From: Leptolinea sp964420995
GTDB taxonomy: Bacteria > Chloroflexota > Anaerolineae > Anaerolineales > Anaerolineaceae
NCBI GenBank assembly: GCA_964420995.1
Contig: CAYQUX010000003.1
Coordinates: 1 to 64,000, forward strand
DNA length: 64,000 nucleotides
Direction: 5' to 3'
A model generated the notes under the pieces. It had not been told where the DNA came from, did not search any database, and was given only the letters and a program-made list of their open reading frames with translations. The translations under genes were made by a program, and so were the position numbers. Below are positions 17,443 to 25,405 of this stretch, in pieces. Numbering within the stretch: position 1 is the first letter of the stretch; each line of letters starts with the position of its first letter.

Positions 17443-17741
17443 CCGTCTTCGCCCGGGAACAGGTTTTTATAGGGTATCCCGCTGCGTGGTTCAGCCATCA
17501 TTTCGGCTACAGTATCGCGCCAGGTGAGATAATGGGCTGTTTCTTTATGCTTGACGGCATCCCCGGCTGTTTTATACACCTCACAAAGCACAAATCGGGT
17601 GGGGTCTTTGGCATCCTGGATCACATCAAAGCGGGATACTCCTTCCTCAAGGACGCTATTCTTCGCGTTTTGTAGAGTCGCGGCAATAAACGCTTCAACG
17701 TTTTCTTCTTTGACATGTACATGAACATGGACTATATGCAT
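17430..17741 (-). CDS. ABM-domain protein (putative quinol monooxygenase, YgiN-like)
   Basis: 103 residues from the ATG at 17741, selected for an AAGGAGA ribosome site 6-7 bases upstream. A single ferredoxin-like dimeric alpha/beta barrel (ABM) domain: IVHVHVHVKEENVEAFIAAT, ARNSVLEEG-like NSVLEEGVSRFDVIQD, and FVLCEVYKTAGDAVKHKETAHYLTW. Members oxidise quinols or aromatic/aldehyde compounds without cofactor, or act in autoinducer-2 metabolism (LsrG). It overlaps the alcohol dehydrogenase gene, so the pair may detoxify or process one carbonyl compound (inference). Confidence 0.8.
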   Translation of the reverse strand: MHIVHVHVHVKEENVEAFIAATLQNAKNSVLEEGVSRFDVIQDAKDPTRFVLCEVYKTAGDAVKHKETAHYLTWRDTVAEMMAEPRSGIPYKNLFPGEDGWAS

Positions 17742-17789
17742 GGCCGTCTCCTTGATTAAAATTAAATCCATTCTATCAAATGTGAAATA

Positions 17790-17823
17790 AAAAAAGCGGA
17801 ACTGAATGATCAGCTCCGCTTTT
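17790..17823 (-). terminator. Intrinsic terminator after hppA
   Basis: Read leftwards after the hppA stop, a 9-bp stem (17792-17800 with 17815-17823) continues past one mismatch into a CTGA/TCAG inner stem with a 4-base loop. A run of seven T on the minus strand follows. It separates hppA from the ABM gene. Confidence 0.85.
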
Positions 17824-17840
17824 CATGGACCAGCGAAATA

Positions 17841-20138
17841 CTACTTAATTTCTACAACAGGTTTCTTGCTCTGCATGATACCCCAGATGGTACCGGCAGC
17901 CAGGATAGCAACAGCGATCCAACCACCAACGCCCAGGTTTTCGTACTGGACAATGATGGGGGCGGCCAGCAGGGAGACCATGTTGACGACTTTGATCATC
18001 GGGTTCAGAGCGGGACCAGCGGTGTCTTTCAAAGGATCACCAACGGTATCGCCAACAACACCGGCTTTGTGGCGTTCAGAGCCTTTACCGGTATTGGCAA
18101 CCAGATCACGCGGTTCGTCTTCAATGGCTTTCTTGGAGTTATCCCAGGCGCCGCCGGCATTGGACATGAACACAGCCAGCAGTTGACCGGAGAGGATCAC
18201 ACCGGCCAGGAAACCGCCGAGGGCTTCCACCTGCAGGATCAAACCGACCAGCAAAGGCATGGCGATGGAGATGGTAACCATCGGGATCAGTTCTTTCTGG
18301 GAAGATTGGGTGGAAATCTCCACAACTTTGGCGTAATCCGGTTTGACAGTACCTTCCATGATGCCGGGGATATGGAATTGTTTGCGAACTTCTTCCACAA
18401 TCTGGCCGGCTGCGCGGGAGACCGAGCGGATGGACAGGGAGCTGATCAACCAGGGCAAGGCACCACCCAGCAGCAGACCAACAAACACTTTGGTTTCAGA
18501 CACACGGATCGAGTCCATAATGGGCAGACCCAGCTGCAACTGAACTTTGGCTACATCGGTAATGAAGGAACCAAACAGGGAAACAGCCGCGATAACGGCA
18601 GACGCGATGGCAACGCCCTTGGTGATGGCTTTGGTGGTATTTCCAACCGCGTCCAGGTCGGCCATAATCTGGCGGGCTTTTTTGGTTTCTTCATCTTCCA
18701 TATCGTGCCAGGCCATTTCGCCAATACCATTGGCATTGTCGGAAATGGGGCCGTAGGAGTCCATAGCCACATTGTTACCGGTGTGGGAAAGCATACCGAT
18801 ACCGATGATAGCAATGGCATATAGAACATAGATGGGGCCTTCACCGGAATATAACGCCAGTCCAAAAATGAAGGAGATGGCGATGACCAGCAGAGCCCAG
18901 ACACTGGATTCCATACCGACGGAAAGGCCGGACAGGATGGTGGTGGCGGGGCCGGTGGAGGTGGAAGCGACGATCTCTTTAACCGGGGCTTTCTTCGTAG
19001 AGGTGAAGTAGGAGGTCAGCGGGTTAAAGGCGACAGCCAGTCCAACACCGATGGCTGTCAACGCAGCCAGACGCCAGTCCTGCGCGTATTGGGTGGCCAC
19101 AAAGTAGGAAACGACTACAGTGATTACGCTGGAGACCTCATAGGAGCGGAACATGGATTCTTCCGCGTCATGCGCCTGCAGGAATTTCACTGGAATGTTT
19201 TCCCAGATCGGTACGGTAAAGGTTCCGATGATGGAAGAGATCACGCCGATACCGCGGATAATCAGCGGGTAGACGATCCACTTCAGGCTGTGGGTGGGAT
19301 CCACGGAAAGCAGGGAGATACCCAGGATCAACGCCGAAACGATGGTGACTTCGTAGGATTCGAAGATGTCGGCAGCCATACCGGCGCAATCGCCAACATT
19401 ATCGCCCACCAGGTCGGCCACAACAGCGGCGTTGCGGGGATCATCTTCGGGAATGTCTTTTTCAACTTTACCCACCAGGTCAGCGCCAACATCCGCGGCT
19501 TTGGTGTAAATACCACCACCGACGCGCATGAACATGGCCAGCAAAGTACCGCCGAAGCCGAAGCCAAGCAGAACATCCGGAGCAGCTTTGCCGAAGATAA
19601 TGAAGATCAGCGTGCCGCCCATCAACCCCAGGCCGTCTGTCAACATACCGGTGATCGTACCGGCATAGTAGGCAATGGTCAGGGCTTCATTGAAACCGCG
19701 GCGTGAAGCAGCGGTCACGCGCACATTGGCCTGAATGGCCATGCGCATTCCAAGCTGGCCAACCAGCAGGGAAAAAGTGGAACCGAGGATGAAAGCCAGA
19801 GTGCGGCCGATGGCAATGATGATGGTGGCATTGTCACCGAATTCTTCAACAGCCTCAGCGGTTGGTCTGGAAACATAAATGCTGAGGAACATGGCGACAG
19901 TTAATAAACCAATCGCCGGCAGAATGGTCTTCAGCTGGCGACTAAGATAACTATCAGCACCCACACGGATGGCGTCCCAAACTTCCTGCATTTTGGCACT
20001 GCCTTTATCCTTTTTCATGACTGTACCGCGCAGCAGCCAGGCATAGGCCAGGCTGATGAACGCAACGGCCATGACACACCAAACAGCTACCTGCTCGAAG
20101 CCAGTGAGGCCATGTCGAGCTAAATCAAAGATATTCAT
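17841..20138 (-). CDS. hppA: K+-independent H+-translocating membrane pyrophosphatase
   Basis: 765 residues from the ATG at 20138, which has GGAGG 5 bases upstream; a TTG at 20150 is an unlikely start. About sixteen membrane helices. Substrate-site motifs are present: DVGADLVGKVEKDIPEDDPRN, DLVGDNVGDCAGMAADIFE, GGAWDNSKKAIED and GDTVGDPLKDTAGPALNPMIK. The sequence GNTTKAITKG carries Lys503 and Thr506 at the positions that are Ala/Gly in K+-dependent enzymes. This points to the K+-independent, H+-pumping class rather than a Na+ pump. It couples PPi hydrolysis to proton export or runs in reverse. It is monocistronic with its own promoter and terminator. Confidence 0.96.
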   Translation of the reverse strand: MNIFDLARHGLTGFEQVAVWCVMAVAFISLAYAWLLRGTVMKKDKGSAKMQEVWDAIRVGADSYLSRQLKTILPAIGLLTVAMFLSIYVSRPTAEAVEEFGDNATIIIAIGRTLAFILGSTFSLLVGQLGMRMAIQANVRVTAASRRGFNEALTIAYYAGTITGMLTDGLGLMGGTLIFIIFGKAAPDVLLGFGFGGTLLAMFMRVGGGIYTKAADVGADLVGKVEKDIPEDDPRNAAVVADLVGDNVGDCAGMAADIFESYEVTIVSALILGISLLSVDPTHSLKWIVYPLIIRGIGVISSIIGTFTVPIWENIPVKFLQAHDAEESMFRSYEVSSVITVVVSYFVATQYAQDWRLAALTAIGVGLAVAFNPLTSYFTSTKKAPVKEIVASTSTGPATTILSGLSVGMESSVWALLVIAISFIFGLALYSGEGPIYVLYAIAIIGIGMLSHTGNNVAMDSYGPISDNANGIGEMAWHDMEDEETKKARQIMADLDAVGNTTKAITKGVAIASAVIAAVSLFGSFITDVAKVQLQLGLPIMDSIRVSETKVFVGLLLGGALPWLISSLSIRSVSRAAGQIVEEVRKQFHIPGIMEGTVKPDYAKVVEISTQSSQKELIPMVTISIAMPLLVGLILQVEALGGFLAGVILSGQLLAVFMSNAGGAWDNSKKAIEDEPRDLVANTGKGSERHKAGVVGDTVGDPLKDTAGPALNPMIKVVNMVSLLAAPIIVQYENLGVGGWIAVAILAAGTIWGIMQSKKPVVEIK

Positions 20139-20224
20139 GAAATCCTCCAACAGTTGGGATTAAAAAAAAAGCGTTTTCTAGACGCAAGTTTTTTGCAAAT
20201 GAAACAAAAACTGCCCATTATTTA

Positions 20225-20254
20225 ATTATATCTTAATCTTTTTATAACAGTCAA
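20225..20254 (-). promoter_or_regulatory. Sigma70-type promoter of hppA
   Basis: On the minus strand, TTGACT (20249-20254) and TATAAT (20225-20230) are separated by 18 bases. The match to the housekeeping consensus is near perfect. Transcription would begin near 20218, giving an untranslated leader of about 80 bases that ends in the GGAGG site before the ATG at 20138. Confidence 0.7.
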
Positions 20255-20279
20255 GACTTTCGCTGTGATCAATAAAAAA

Positions 20280-21323
20280 TCATTCCGGAATCAATGCCCG
20301 TAACATATCTTGATCCCACTGATCCGTTTTGCATGAATAAACAGGGAAATCGGAACAGAATTGCCAGTGTATCCACCCTATGTTCCTCTTTTCGGCTTCG
20401 CGCGCCAAAAATGTCGTCCACCGCAAGCGCGACTCCCTGTCAGCCTGGTCAATCGTACCGAACTCGCCCATGATCAGGGGTATCTGTTTCTCCTGTGACC
20501 AAAGAGCTGCCCGGTCCAGTTTAACAGTAATCGCAGATTTCTCTTCTTCATTCCCCGGCCATTTGGATCCCTTCCATTTGGCCGATCCTTCCACCCATGA
20601 AGCGCCCTGATGGGTAAAGGGGAAAGGTTCATAATAATGGAAGGTGGCTATCAGGTGTTTGTCATCCGGGAGTGTTAATGTCGGTAACATTTCAATGTCG
20701 CTGAATTCTCCTGCGTCAATCAGTATCCAGCGGTCTGGGTTTTTCTCACGGATTAATTCAATGGTGGATTTCAGTAAATCATTCCACCTATCCCTGGTCA
20801 TTTGTTGAGAGGGTTCATTGAGAATTTCAAAGTAGAGATTCGGCGGAAAATTCTCATAATGTGTGGACAACTCCCTCCAAATGGCCAGGAATCGGATTTC
20901 CTCCCCGTCCGGGTTCCGCATAACTTCATCATAGTGATGCATATCAAGGATAATCACCAATCCCTGCTGCAATCCAACATTTATGGTGTCATCTACCTGT
21001 TGAAGGAATTTGGGATCGATTTTATAAGGAGAAGTTTTTTGCGCGTGACCGGAAAAGCGGACTGGCAGTCGCACGGTATTGAATCCGGCTGTACGGATTT
21101 TTTCAAAATATTCCGGTTTTATATTCACCCCCCACCCACCTGGATTGGGAGCATCCAGGGCATTGCCGATATTTACACCTTGTATTCTCATTGGTTCTCC
21201 AGATTCCGTACGGAACGCTGTGGTCTGCTGCTTTCCCGATACCAGATTGTTCTGAGTTTGCATCTGCCAGAAAAATGCGCTGTACAAGGATGCCAACAGT
21301 AAGAGAAAAACTGGCATTTTCAT
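20280..21323 (-). CDS. Glycoside hydrolase family 5 (cellulase-like), exported
   Basis: 347 residues from the ATG at 21323 (AAGGA 10 bases upstream). A hydrophobic N-terminus (MKMPVFLLLLASLYSAFF) acts as signal or anchor. The GH5 barrel shows FNTVRLPVRFSG, the acid/base E170 in FEILNEPS, HYYEPFPFTHQG, and the nucleophile E287 in LIMGEFGTID. These are endo-beta-glucanase-type residues. It begins 22 bp after the cellulose-synthase-like gene. It is therefore a good candidate for the operon's cellulase, a role played by the GH8 enzyme BcsZ in Proteobacteria. Confidence 0.9.
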   Translation of the reverse strand: MKMPVFLLLLASLYSAFFWQMQTQNNLVSGKQQTTAFRTESGEPMRIQGVNIGNALDAPNPGGWGVNIKPEYFEKIRTAGFNTVRLPVRFSGHAQKTSPYKIDPKFLQQVDDTINVGLQQGLVIILDMHHYDEVMRNPDGEEIRFLAIWRELSTHYENFPPNLYFEILNEPSQQMTRDRWNDLLKSTIELIREKNPDRWILIDAGEFSDIEMLPTLTLPDDKHLIATFHYYEPFPFTHQGASWVEGSAKWKGSKWPGNEEEKSAITVKLDRAALWSQEKQIPLIMGEFGTIDQADRESRLRWTTFLAREAEKRNIGWIHWQFCSDFPVYSCKTDQWDQDMLRALIPE

Positions 21324-21345
21324 TGAGAATAGTTCCTTTGAAGCC

Positions 21346-23316
21346 CTACAACACTTTCGACCGCAGCACCTGAATGATATTTTCCTTGCTGAATTCTCCG
21401 AAACCATTCAACTGGCGGTCAAAGATGAAGTTAACCAAAAATGTGTTTTGCTCACTGGATAGTTTTTCAAACGTAAGGATCAATTTTTTACCCCAGGATC
21501 GGCTTCGCAGGAATACGCCAGGGATGACCATGTTATCCTGATCGAAGATCAACTCGATATGAGACCCTGCGAGTGAATCTGCTTCGAAAATCGGCTCCAG
21601 AGGAGAAACCGCGCACCCCGCAACGGAAATGTCCTGTAATTCTACCGGGATTTTCCGTCCATCCTCCAGCTTTAATACTAACTGATCCTTTATGGCGAAA
21701 CGTTCCGCCGAACGGAAACGCTGCTTTTCAAAACAGACAAAGATGGCTACGAAGATACCCAGCATGTTGTAAAGCAGCCAGAAGAGATTAACCAGGTACA
21801 CTGGCATCATGTAATTGACATCCGAGAGCATCTTGGAAATGCCAACAGCCAGGCAGATTATGCTGAAAATGGCGAGAATAATATGCGGCCAGGCAACTTT
21901 AAGAGCAAAGTAGGTTTTTTGATCCTTAAGTCCTTTGGGTGTCACAGAAAATTTTATCTTGTTTGAAAAGAACATTTCAGACACTGCGGATAAGGACAAA
22001 TAGGGCGCCAGCGCGGATTCATAAATGTGCGCCCATGTGTACGTCCGATTCTTGTGGCCGAAAAGTGTGAAAATCAATGAAGACGCGTAATAAGTTGGAA
22101 CGAAGAAAAGAAGCATGGTGAATACATCAGAGTAATAAATAGGTATTCCGGTAAGTAGAAACAACATTGGACCAATATAATAGATGATTTTCTGCAAGCC
22201 AAAAAACCAGTACAAAACTCCATCAAGATAAATCAACCGCTGCATAAAGGTAAGACCGGGGAGTTTTAGCGGATTCCATTTCTTTAGTACCTGAATATTT
22301 CCCCGGCACCAGCGATCCCGTTGGGTCACATAATCCGAAAAGAAATCTGGCGATAACCCCATGGCCAGGTTCTCATTGACAAACGTGGTGTTAAATCCCC
22401 TGGCCTGCAGCAACATGCTTGTGGCCATATCTTCCGTGATGGTTCCAACCGGAATCCAGCCGATGGCTTCAATGGCAGACCGGCGGAAAATCGCGTTGCT
22501 GCCTACATTTAATACGGCATTAAACATGGACCGCCGTTCAAGAACCTCCCGCATGAAGAAATCCTGTTCATTCGGGATTGTCTCGAACAATTTAAGATTA
22601 TTCTGGAAAGGATCCGGGTTGTAAAAAACCTGCGGCGCCTGAACAAGCGCCATGTTTGGATCGTCGAAATACCCCACCATTCTTTCCAGGAATGTGGTTT
22701 TAGGGATCATATCCGCATCCAGAACAGCAAATAACTCTCCGTTGGCGTAGTGCTGCAGGCAATTATTCAGGTTGCCAGCCTTGGCGTGCGTGTGCTTTTC
22801 GCGAATGGCCCAGATGGCGCCATACTCTTCCGCCAGAATGCGTACTTCTTCACGGCAGCCATCATCACAGATGAAGACGTTATATTTGTCTTTCGGATAT
22901 TTTTGACTGGTTGCAGCCGCGATAGTATTTCTTAAGACACTTACCGGTTCATTGTAGGTGGCAATTAAAATATCTACCGTTGGAATTTCGTCCAGATCAT
23001 GAATGGTCTTGATAATTGGTTCATAATCTTTCAGGAACATCAATCGGTGCGTGGTGGATTGGACCAATGCCACCAGTTCCGCGAGGAAAAGCAATCCACC
23101 CAGTACCAGGCTGAAAATATTAAAAACAGGGATGGTAAAAAGCAACCGCCAGACCATATACACGGTCTGAATAAACATGGCAAAAGCGATGAAATATTTA
23201 AGTTTCTTGCGATCACGATGCGTGAGAGACGCAAACACTAACATCAACGCCAGGATGGCGGAAAGCAAAATCAACTTACCGACTATGATTTGGAGATCGA
23301 AAGGCGTTCCCAGCAT
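21346..23316 (-). CDS. Cellulose-synthase-like glycosyltransferase (GT2) with C-terminal PilZ domain
   Basis: 656 residues, BcsA-like. Two N-terminal membrane helices precede a GT2 domain with D151-D152-G, D200-A-D202, T294-E-D296 and Q332-RDRWCRG. The last motif is the processive QxxRW, with Cys where Ala is common. Further membrane helices follow at about 355-530. A C-terminal PilZ domain has RxxxR (R535-R539) and DISVAG (562-567), the c-di-GMP-binding residues. It would polymerise UDP-glucose (or a related sugar) and export the chain through the membrane, activated by c-di-GMP. It is flanked by a CBM-like anchored protein and a GH5 enzyme. No BcsB, BcsC or diguanylate cyclase is present here. 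Confidence 0.9.
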   Translation of the reverse strand: MLGTPFDLQIIVGKLILLSAILALMLVFASLTHRDRKKLKYFIAFAMFIQTVYMVWRLLFTIPVFNIFSLVLGGLLFLAELVALVQSTTHRLMFLKDYEPIIKTIHDLDEIPTVDILIATYNEPVSVLRNTIAAATSQKYPKDKYNVFICDDGCREEVRILAEEYGAIWAIREKHTHAKAGNLNNCLQHYANGELFAVLDADMIPKTTFLERMVGYFDDPNMALVQAPQVFYNPDPFQNNLKLFETIPNEQDFFMREVLERRSMFNAVLNVGSNAIFRRSAIEAIGWIPVGTITEDMATSMLLQARGFNTTFVNENLAMGLSPDFFSDYVTQRDRWCRGNIQVLKKWNPLKLPGLTFMQRLIYLDGVLYWFFGLQKIIYYIGPMLFLLTGIPIYYSDVFTMLLFFVPTYYASSLIFTLFGHKNRTYTWAHIYESALAPYLSLSAVSEMFFSNKIKFSVTPKGLKDQKTYFALKVAWPHIILAIFSIICLAVGISKMLSDVNYMMPVYLVNLFWLLYNMLGIFVAIFVCFEKQRFRSAERFAIKDQLVLKLEDGRKIPVELQDISVAGCAVSPLEPIFEADSLAGSHIELIFDQDNMVIPGVFLRSRSWGKKLILTFEKLSSEQNTFLVNFIFDRQLNGFGEFSKENIIQVLRSKVL

Positions 23317-23328
23317 GGCAGTTTCGCT

Positions 23329-24504
23329 TTATTTGAGCTTACTCTGAAATGTTGACAGGATGAAAATAAACAGCAGGACCAGACCAACAGAGATCAACAC
23401 GAACAATGGACGATATTCGCGTGCCCAGGTTTCAAACTCCCGTGAAAAACGATCATAGTTGGATGGCTGGGATAGTAACGCGGCAGGAACACTACTGGCC
23501 TCTTGAATAACCTCACCATCCGCCGAATTTCTTTGATTAAAAAGCCTCACAGAATAACCAGTTTTTTGACTATACGCCGGGATATCTCTGTGAAAGAACA
23601 CTGTGATAATTTCATCGCTTGATCCTGAAGGGATGGTCAGGGTTCCATCCTTATCAATCGTCACCCGGGGATTCAACGCACTTTCCACCATCCATGCAAT
23701 GGAGGTCACATCCTCTGATCCCATTCTGCCTGTCGATTTAATCTTAAAAAATTCATTCAACTGTCCAGATTCAGGTATCTCAATCTCCCGGACGCCCTGA
23801 ATAAAGACAAAAGGTTCCGAAGATGAAATGACTTCAAATGAATCAATGATAAACGTCAGAGGATACTTTTCATCAAGAGTGATCCCCAGAGCATATGATT
23901 CAATATCATTGAGTTGAAGAATCTCATCACCACGGGCGGTATTCCAATCAGGTACGGAAAAGCTCTCCATGGGAATTATGACTTTTCCCATAAATTCCCC
24001 GGGGATCCGGATATTCCCATAGAAACATTCTTCCTGGAAAAGCGGCTTATCATTGCCTTCCAACAGGTACTCCGCCCCGTGTCGAACAGACCAGTATTCG
24101 TTGTATGCCTCTTTAAAATTTAATGTCAACCACAGATCGTTCGTATCGGGGTTATTTATCCAGAATCGAATTCCGGATGCGCCAGTCCAATTGCGACGCA
24201 TAAGGGGCAGTGAGTGAAAAATTGACCCGGTTTTGTTTCCATCCAGACTGTTTGGACCGAGCGCGTCAATCCGCAATCCTCGGGTGCCTTTTTCTCCACT
24301 TTTCTCCTGCAGGGATATCTCGAGCTGCGCGCCGTCTTCCCAGGCGGCATATGCCCTCCTGGCAACCTGAGTGGTCACATACGCATCAAAATTATCCAAA
24401 TAGATGGTAGAAATCTCACGATGGATAAATCCAGAAGAAAATATAAAAAGAAATATAGAGAAGGTTATGTGGAAAACAAACGTACCAGATTTCTGCTGAA
24501 TCAT
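23329..24504 (-). CDS. Exported CBM-like protein with C-terminal membrane anchor (possible BcsB analogue)
   Basis: 391 residues. A signal segment (about 9-27) precedes a galactose-binding/CBM11-like beta-sandwich (about 35-230; motifs YLDNFDAY, KGTRGLRIDA, ASGIRFWINNPDTNDLWLTL, YALGITLDEKYPLTFIIDSFEV). A second beta-rich domain follows (235-340). A single membrane helix (about 367-385) precedes a short basic tail. BcsB, the partner of BcsA, also has exported carbohydrate-binding domains and one C-terminal helix. The gene lies 13 bp upstream of the synthase gene, in the place of bcsB. No sequence likeness to BcsB is claimed. The role is inferred from layout. Confidence 0.65.
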   Translation of the reverse strand: MIQQKSGTFVFHITFSIFLFIFSSGFIHREISTIYLDNFDAYVTTQVARRAYAAWEDGAQLEISLQEKSGEKGTRGLRIDALGPNSLDGNKTGSIFHSLPLMRRNWTGASGIRFWINNPDTNDLWLTLNFKEAYNEYWSVRHGAEYLLEGNDKPLFQEECFYGNIRIPGEFMGKVIIPMESFSVPDWNTARGDEILQLNDIESYALGITLDEKYPLTFIIDSFEVISSSEPFVFIQGVREIEIPESGQLNEFFKIKSTGRMGSEDVTSIAWMVESALNPRVTIDKDGTLTIPSGSSDEIITVFFHRDIPAYSQKTGYSVRLFNQRNSADGEVIQEASSVPAALLSQPSNYDRFSREFETWAREYRPLFVLISVGLVLLFIFILSTFQSKLK

Positions 24505-24659
24505 GGATCTCCCAAACCTGCATTTTTCTTTAAGAAAAGCAATATCTTCGAAGATGCCCGATGTAATGTGAAATATCCTTAGTATCGCTCAATTTTTAAT
24601 GGAAATGTACTCTTCAGCACACTTTTTATACTTTTTTTATAAGTTATGTAACATAAAAC

Positions 24660-25235
24660 TCAACGACCTATCATCCAGCGTTCGAGCTGATTGATGGAGG
24701 CTTCAATCCTGCGGGGATTGTTCATCACCTGCAGGCTGGCTCCCTGCATTAATAATATGATGGCATTCGCGGCCTGTTCAGGTTCGAGATAATTAGGCCA
24801 GTATCCCTGCCGAATACCCAATTGCAGCAGACTTTCAAGTTTCTTTTGCCAGGCGGCTTCATGCTCTTTAAATAGGCTGGCAGACAGATTTCTTTCCGCC
24901 CTGAGCTGCATTTCCGCATACACGGCAAACAAACCAGGCTCATCGCGCATCTGCCGGTATATCCGCATCAAATGAGCGTGAAGTTGATCTCGCGGGGTTC
25001 CTGGCGGCTCTTCAGCCACAATTCCAAGTCGGTCAAACACATACGACATTACACCGGCAATCATGGATTCTTTGGTAGGGAAATAGTAGTAAAGGGTCGC
25101 CGCATTGATCCCAACTCTTGCCGCGACTTCACGCATTCGCAACCCTTCAAATCCATTCCCGGCGATCACATCACAGGCAGCACGAATCAAATCATCACGC
25201 CTGTTCACATGATTTTTCTCATTAATTTCGTTCAT
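24660..25235 (-). CDS. TetR family transcriptional regulator
   Basis: 191 residues from the ATG at 25235, selected for the GAGG site 8 bases upstream. The N-terminal helix-turn-helix reads GFEGLRMREVAARVGINAATLYYYFPTKESMIAGVM (about 29-64). The C-terminal ligand domain (70-191) is not diagnostic. The gene has a consensus promoter flanked by two copies of TCAANNNNTTGA, so it probably represses itself. One copy also lies upstream of the inositol-phosphate synthase gene, and the cellulose-like operon lies 155 bp downstream on the same strand. Either could be a target. Confidence 0.9.
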   Translation of the reverse strand: MNEINEKNHVNRRDDLIRAACDVIAGNGFEGLRMREVAARVGINAATLYYYFPTKESMIAGVMSYVFDRLGIVAEEPPGTPRDQLHAHLMRIYRQMRDEPGLFAVYAEMQLRAERNLSASLFKEHEAAWQKKLESLLQLGIRQGYWPNYLEPEQAANAIILLMQGASLQVMNNPRRIEASINQLERWMIGR

Positions 25236-25248
25236 AAGAATTCCTCTA

Positions 25249-25260
25249 TCAACTGTTTGA
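25249..25260. promoter_or_regulatory. Putative TetR operator, downstream copy (TCAANNNNTTGA)
   Basis: The 12-base site TCAACTGTTTGA is a TCAA/TTGA palindrome lying just after the tetR -10 box. With flanks it matches the inverse complement of the copy at 25293-25304 at about 15 of 19 positions. Binding here would block transcription of tetR. Confidence 0.5.
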
Positions 25261-25263
25261 TTG

Positions 25264-25292
25264 ATTATACACATATGTTGTCTTATATTCAA
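25264..25292 (-). promoter_or_regulatory. Promoter of the TetR gene
   Basis: On the minus strand TTGAAT (25287-25292) and a perfect TATAAT (25264-25269) are separated by 17 bases. The promoter is framed on both sides by TCAANNNNTTGA sites. Confidence 0.6.
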
Positions 25293-25304
25293 TCAAGCGT
25301 TTGA
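25293..25304. promoter_or_regulatory. Putative TetR operator, upstream copy (TCAANNNNTTGA)
   Basis: TCAAGCGTTTGA abuts the tetR -35 box and lies 102 bases before the inositol-phosphate synthase ATG. The two copies are 32 bases apart and in inverted orientation, fitting two dimers bound around one promoter. Confidence 0.5.
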
Positions 25305-25345
25305 TAGAATGGTATCTATTTGTAGTTTTCCTGGTACAGCCGGGC

Positions 25346-25351
25346 TATAAT
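25346..25351 (+). promoter_or_regulatory. -10 box candidate for the inositol-phosphate synthase gene
   Basis: A perfect TATAAT lies 55 bases before the ATG at 25406. No convincing -35 sits 16-18 bases upstream, so the promoter may need an activator or be weak. Confidence 0.35.
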
Positions 25352-25405
25352 CATCCCAACACGAATATCCAACCGTACAAATTTCATTTACAGGAGCCAG
25401 AACAA

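Noticed and set aside
18069..18824. Long plus-strand frame (251 codons) opposite hppA
   Set aside because: It is antisense to a highly conserved gene; its His/Gln/Gly-rich translation is what biased codons of a membrane protein give in reverse. No ribosome site or family match.
19089..19706. Second long plus-strand frame (205 codons) opposite hppA
   Set aside because: Same artefact of codon bias; it is fully covered by the pyrophosphatase coding sequence.
24544..24555. Perfect 12-base palindrome ATCTTCGAAGAT upstream of the cellulose-type operon
   Set aside because: It could be an operator, but it is a single short copy, does not resemble the TCAANNNNTTGA sites, and no clear promoter surrounds it.
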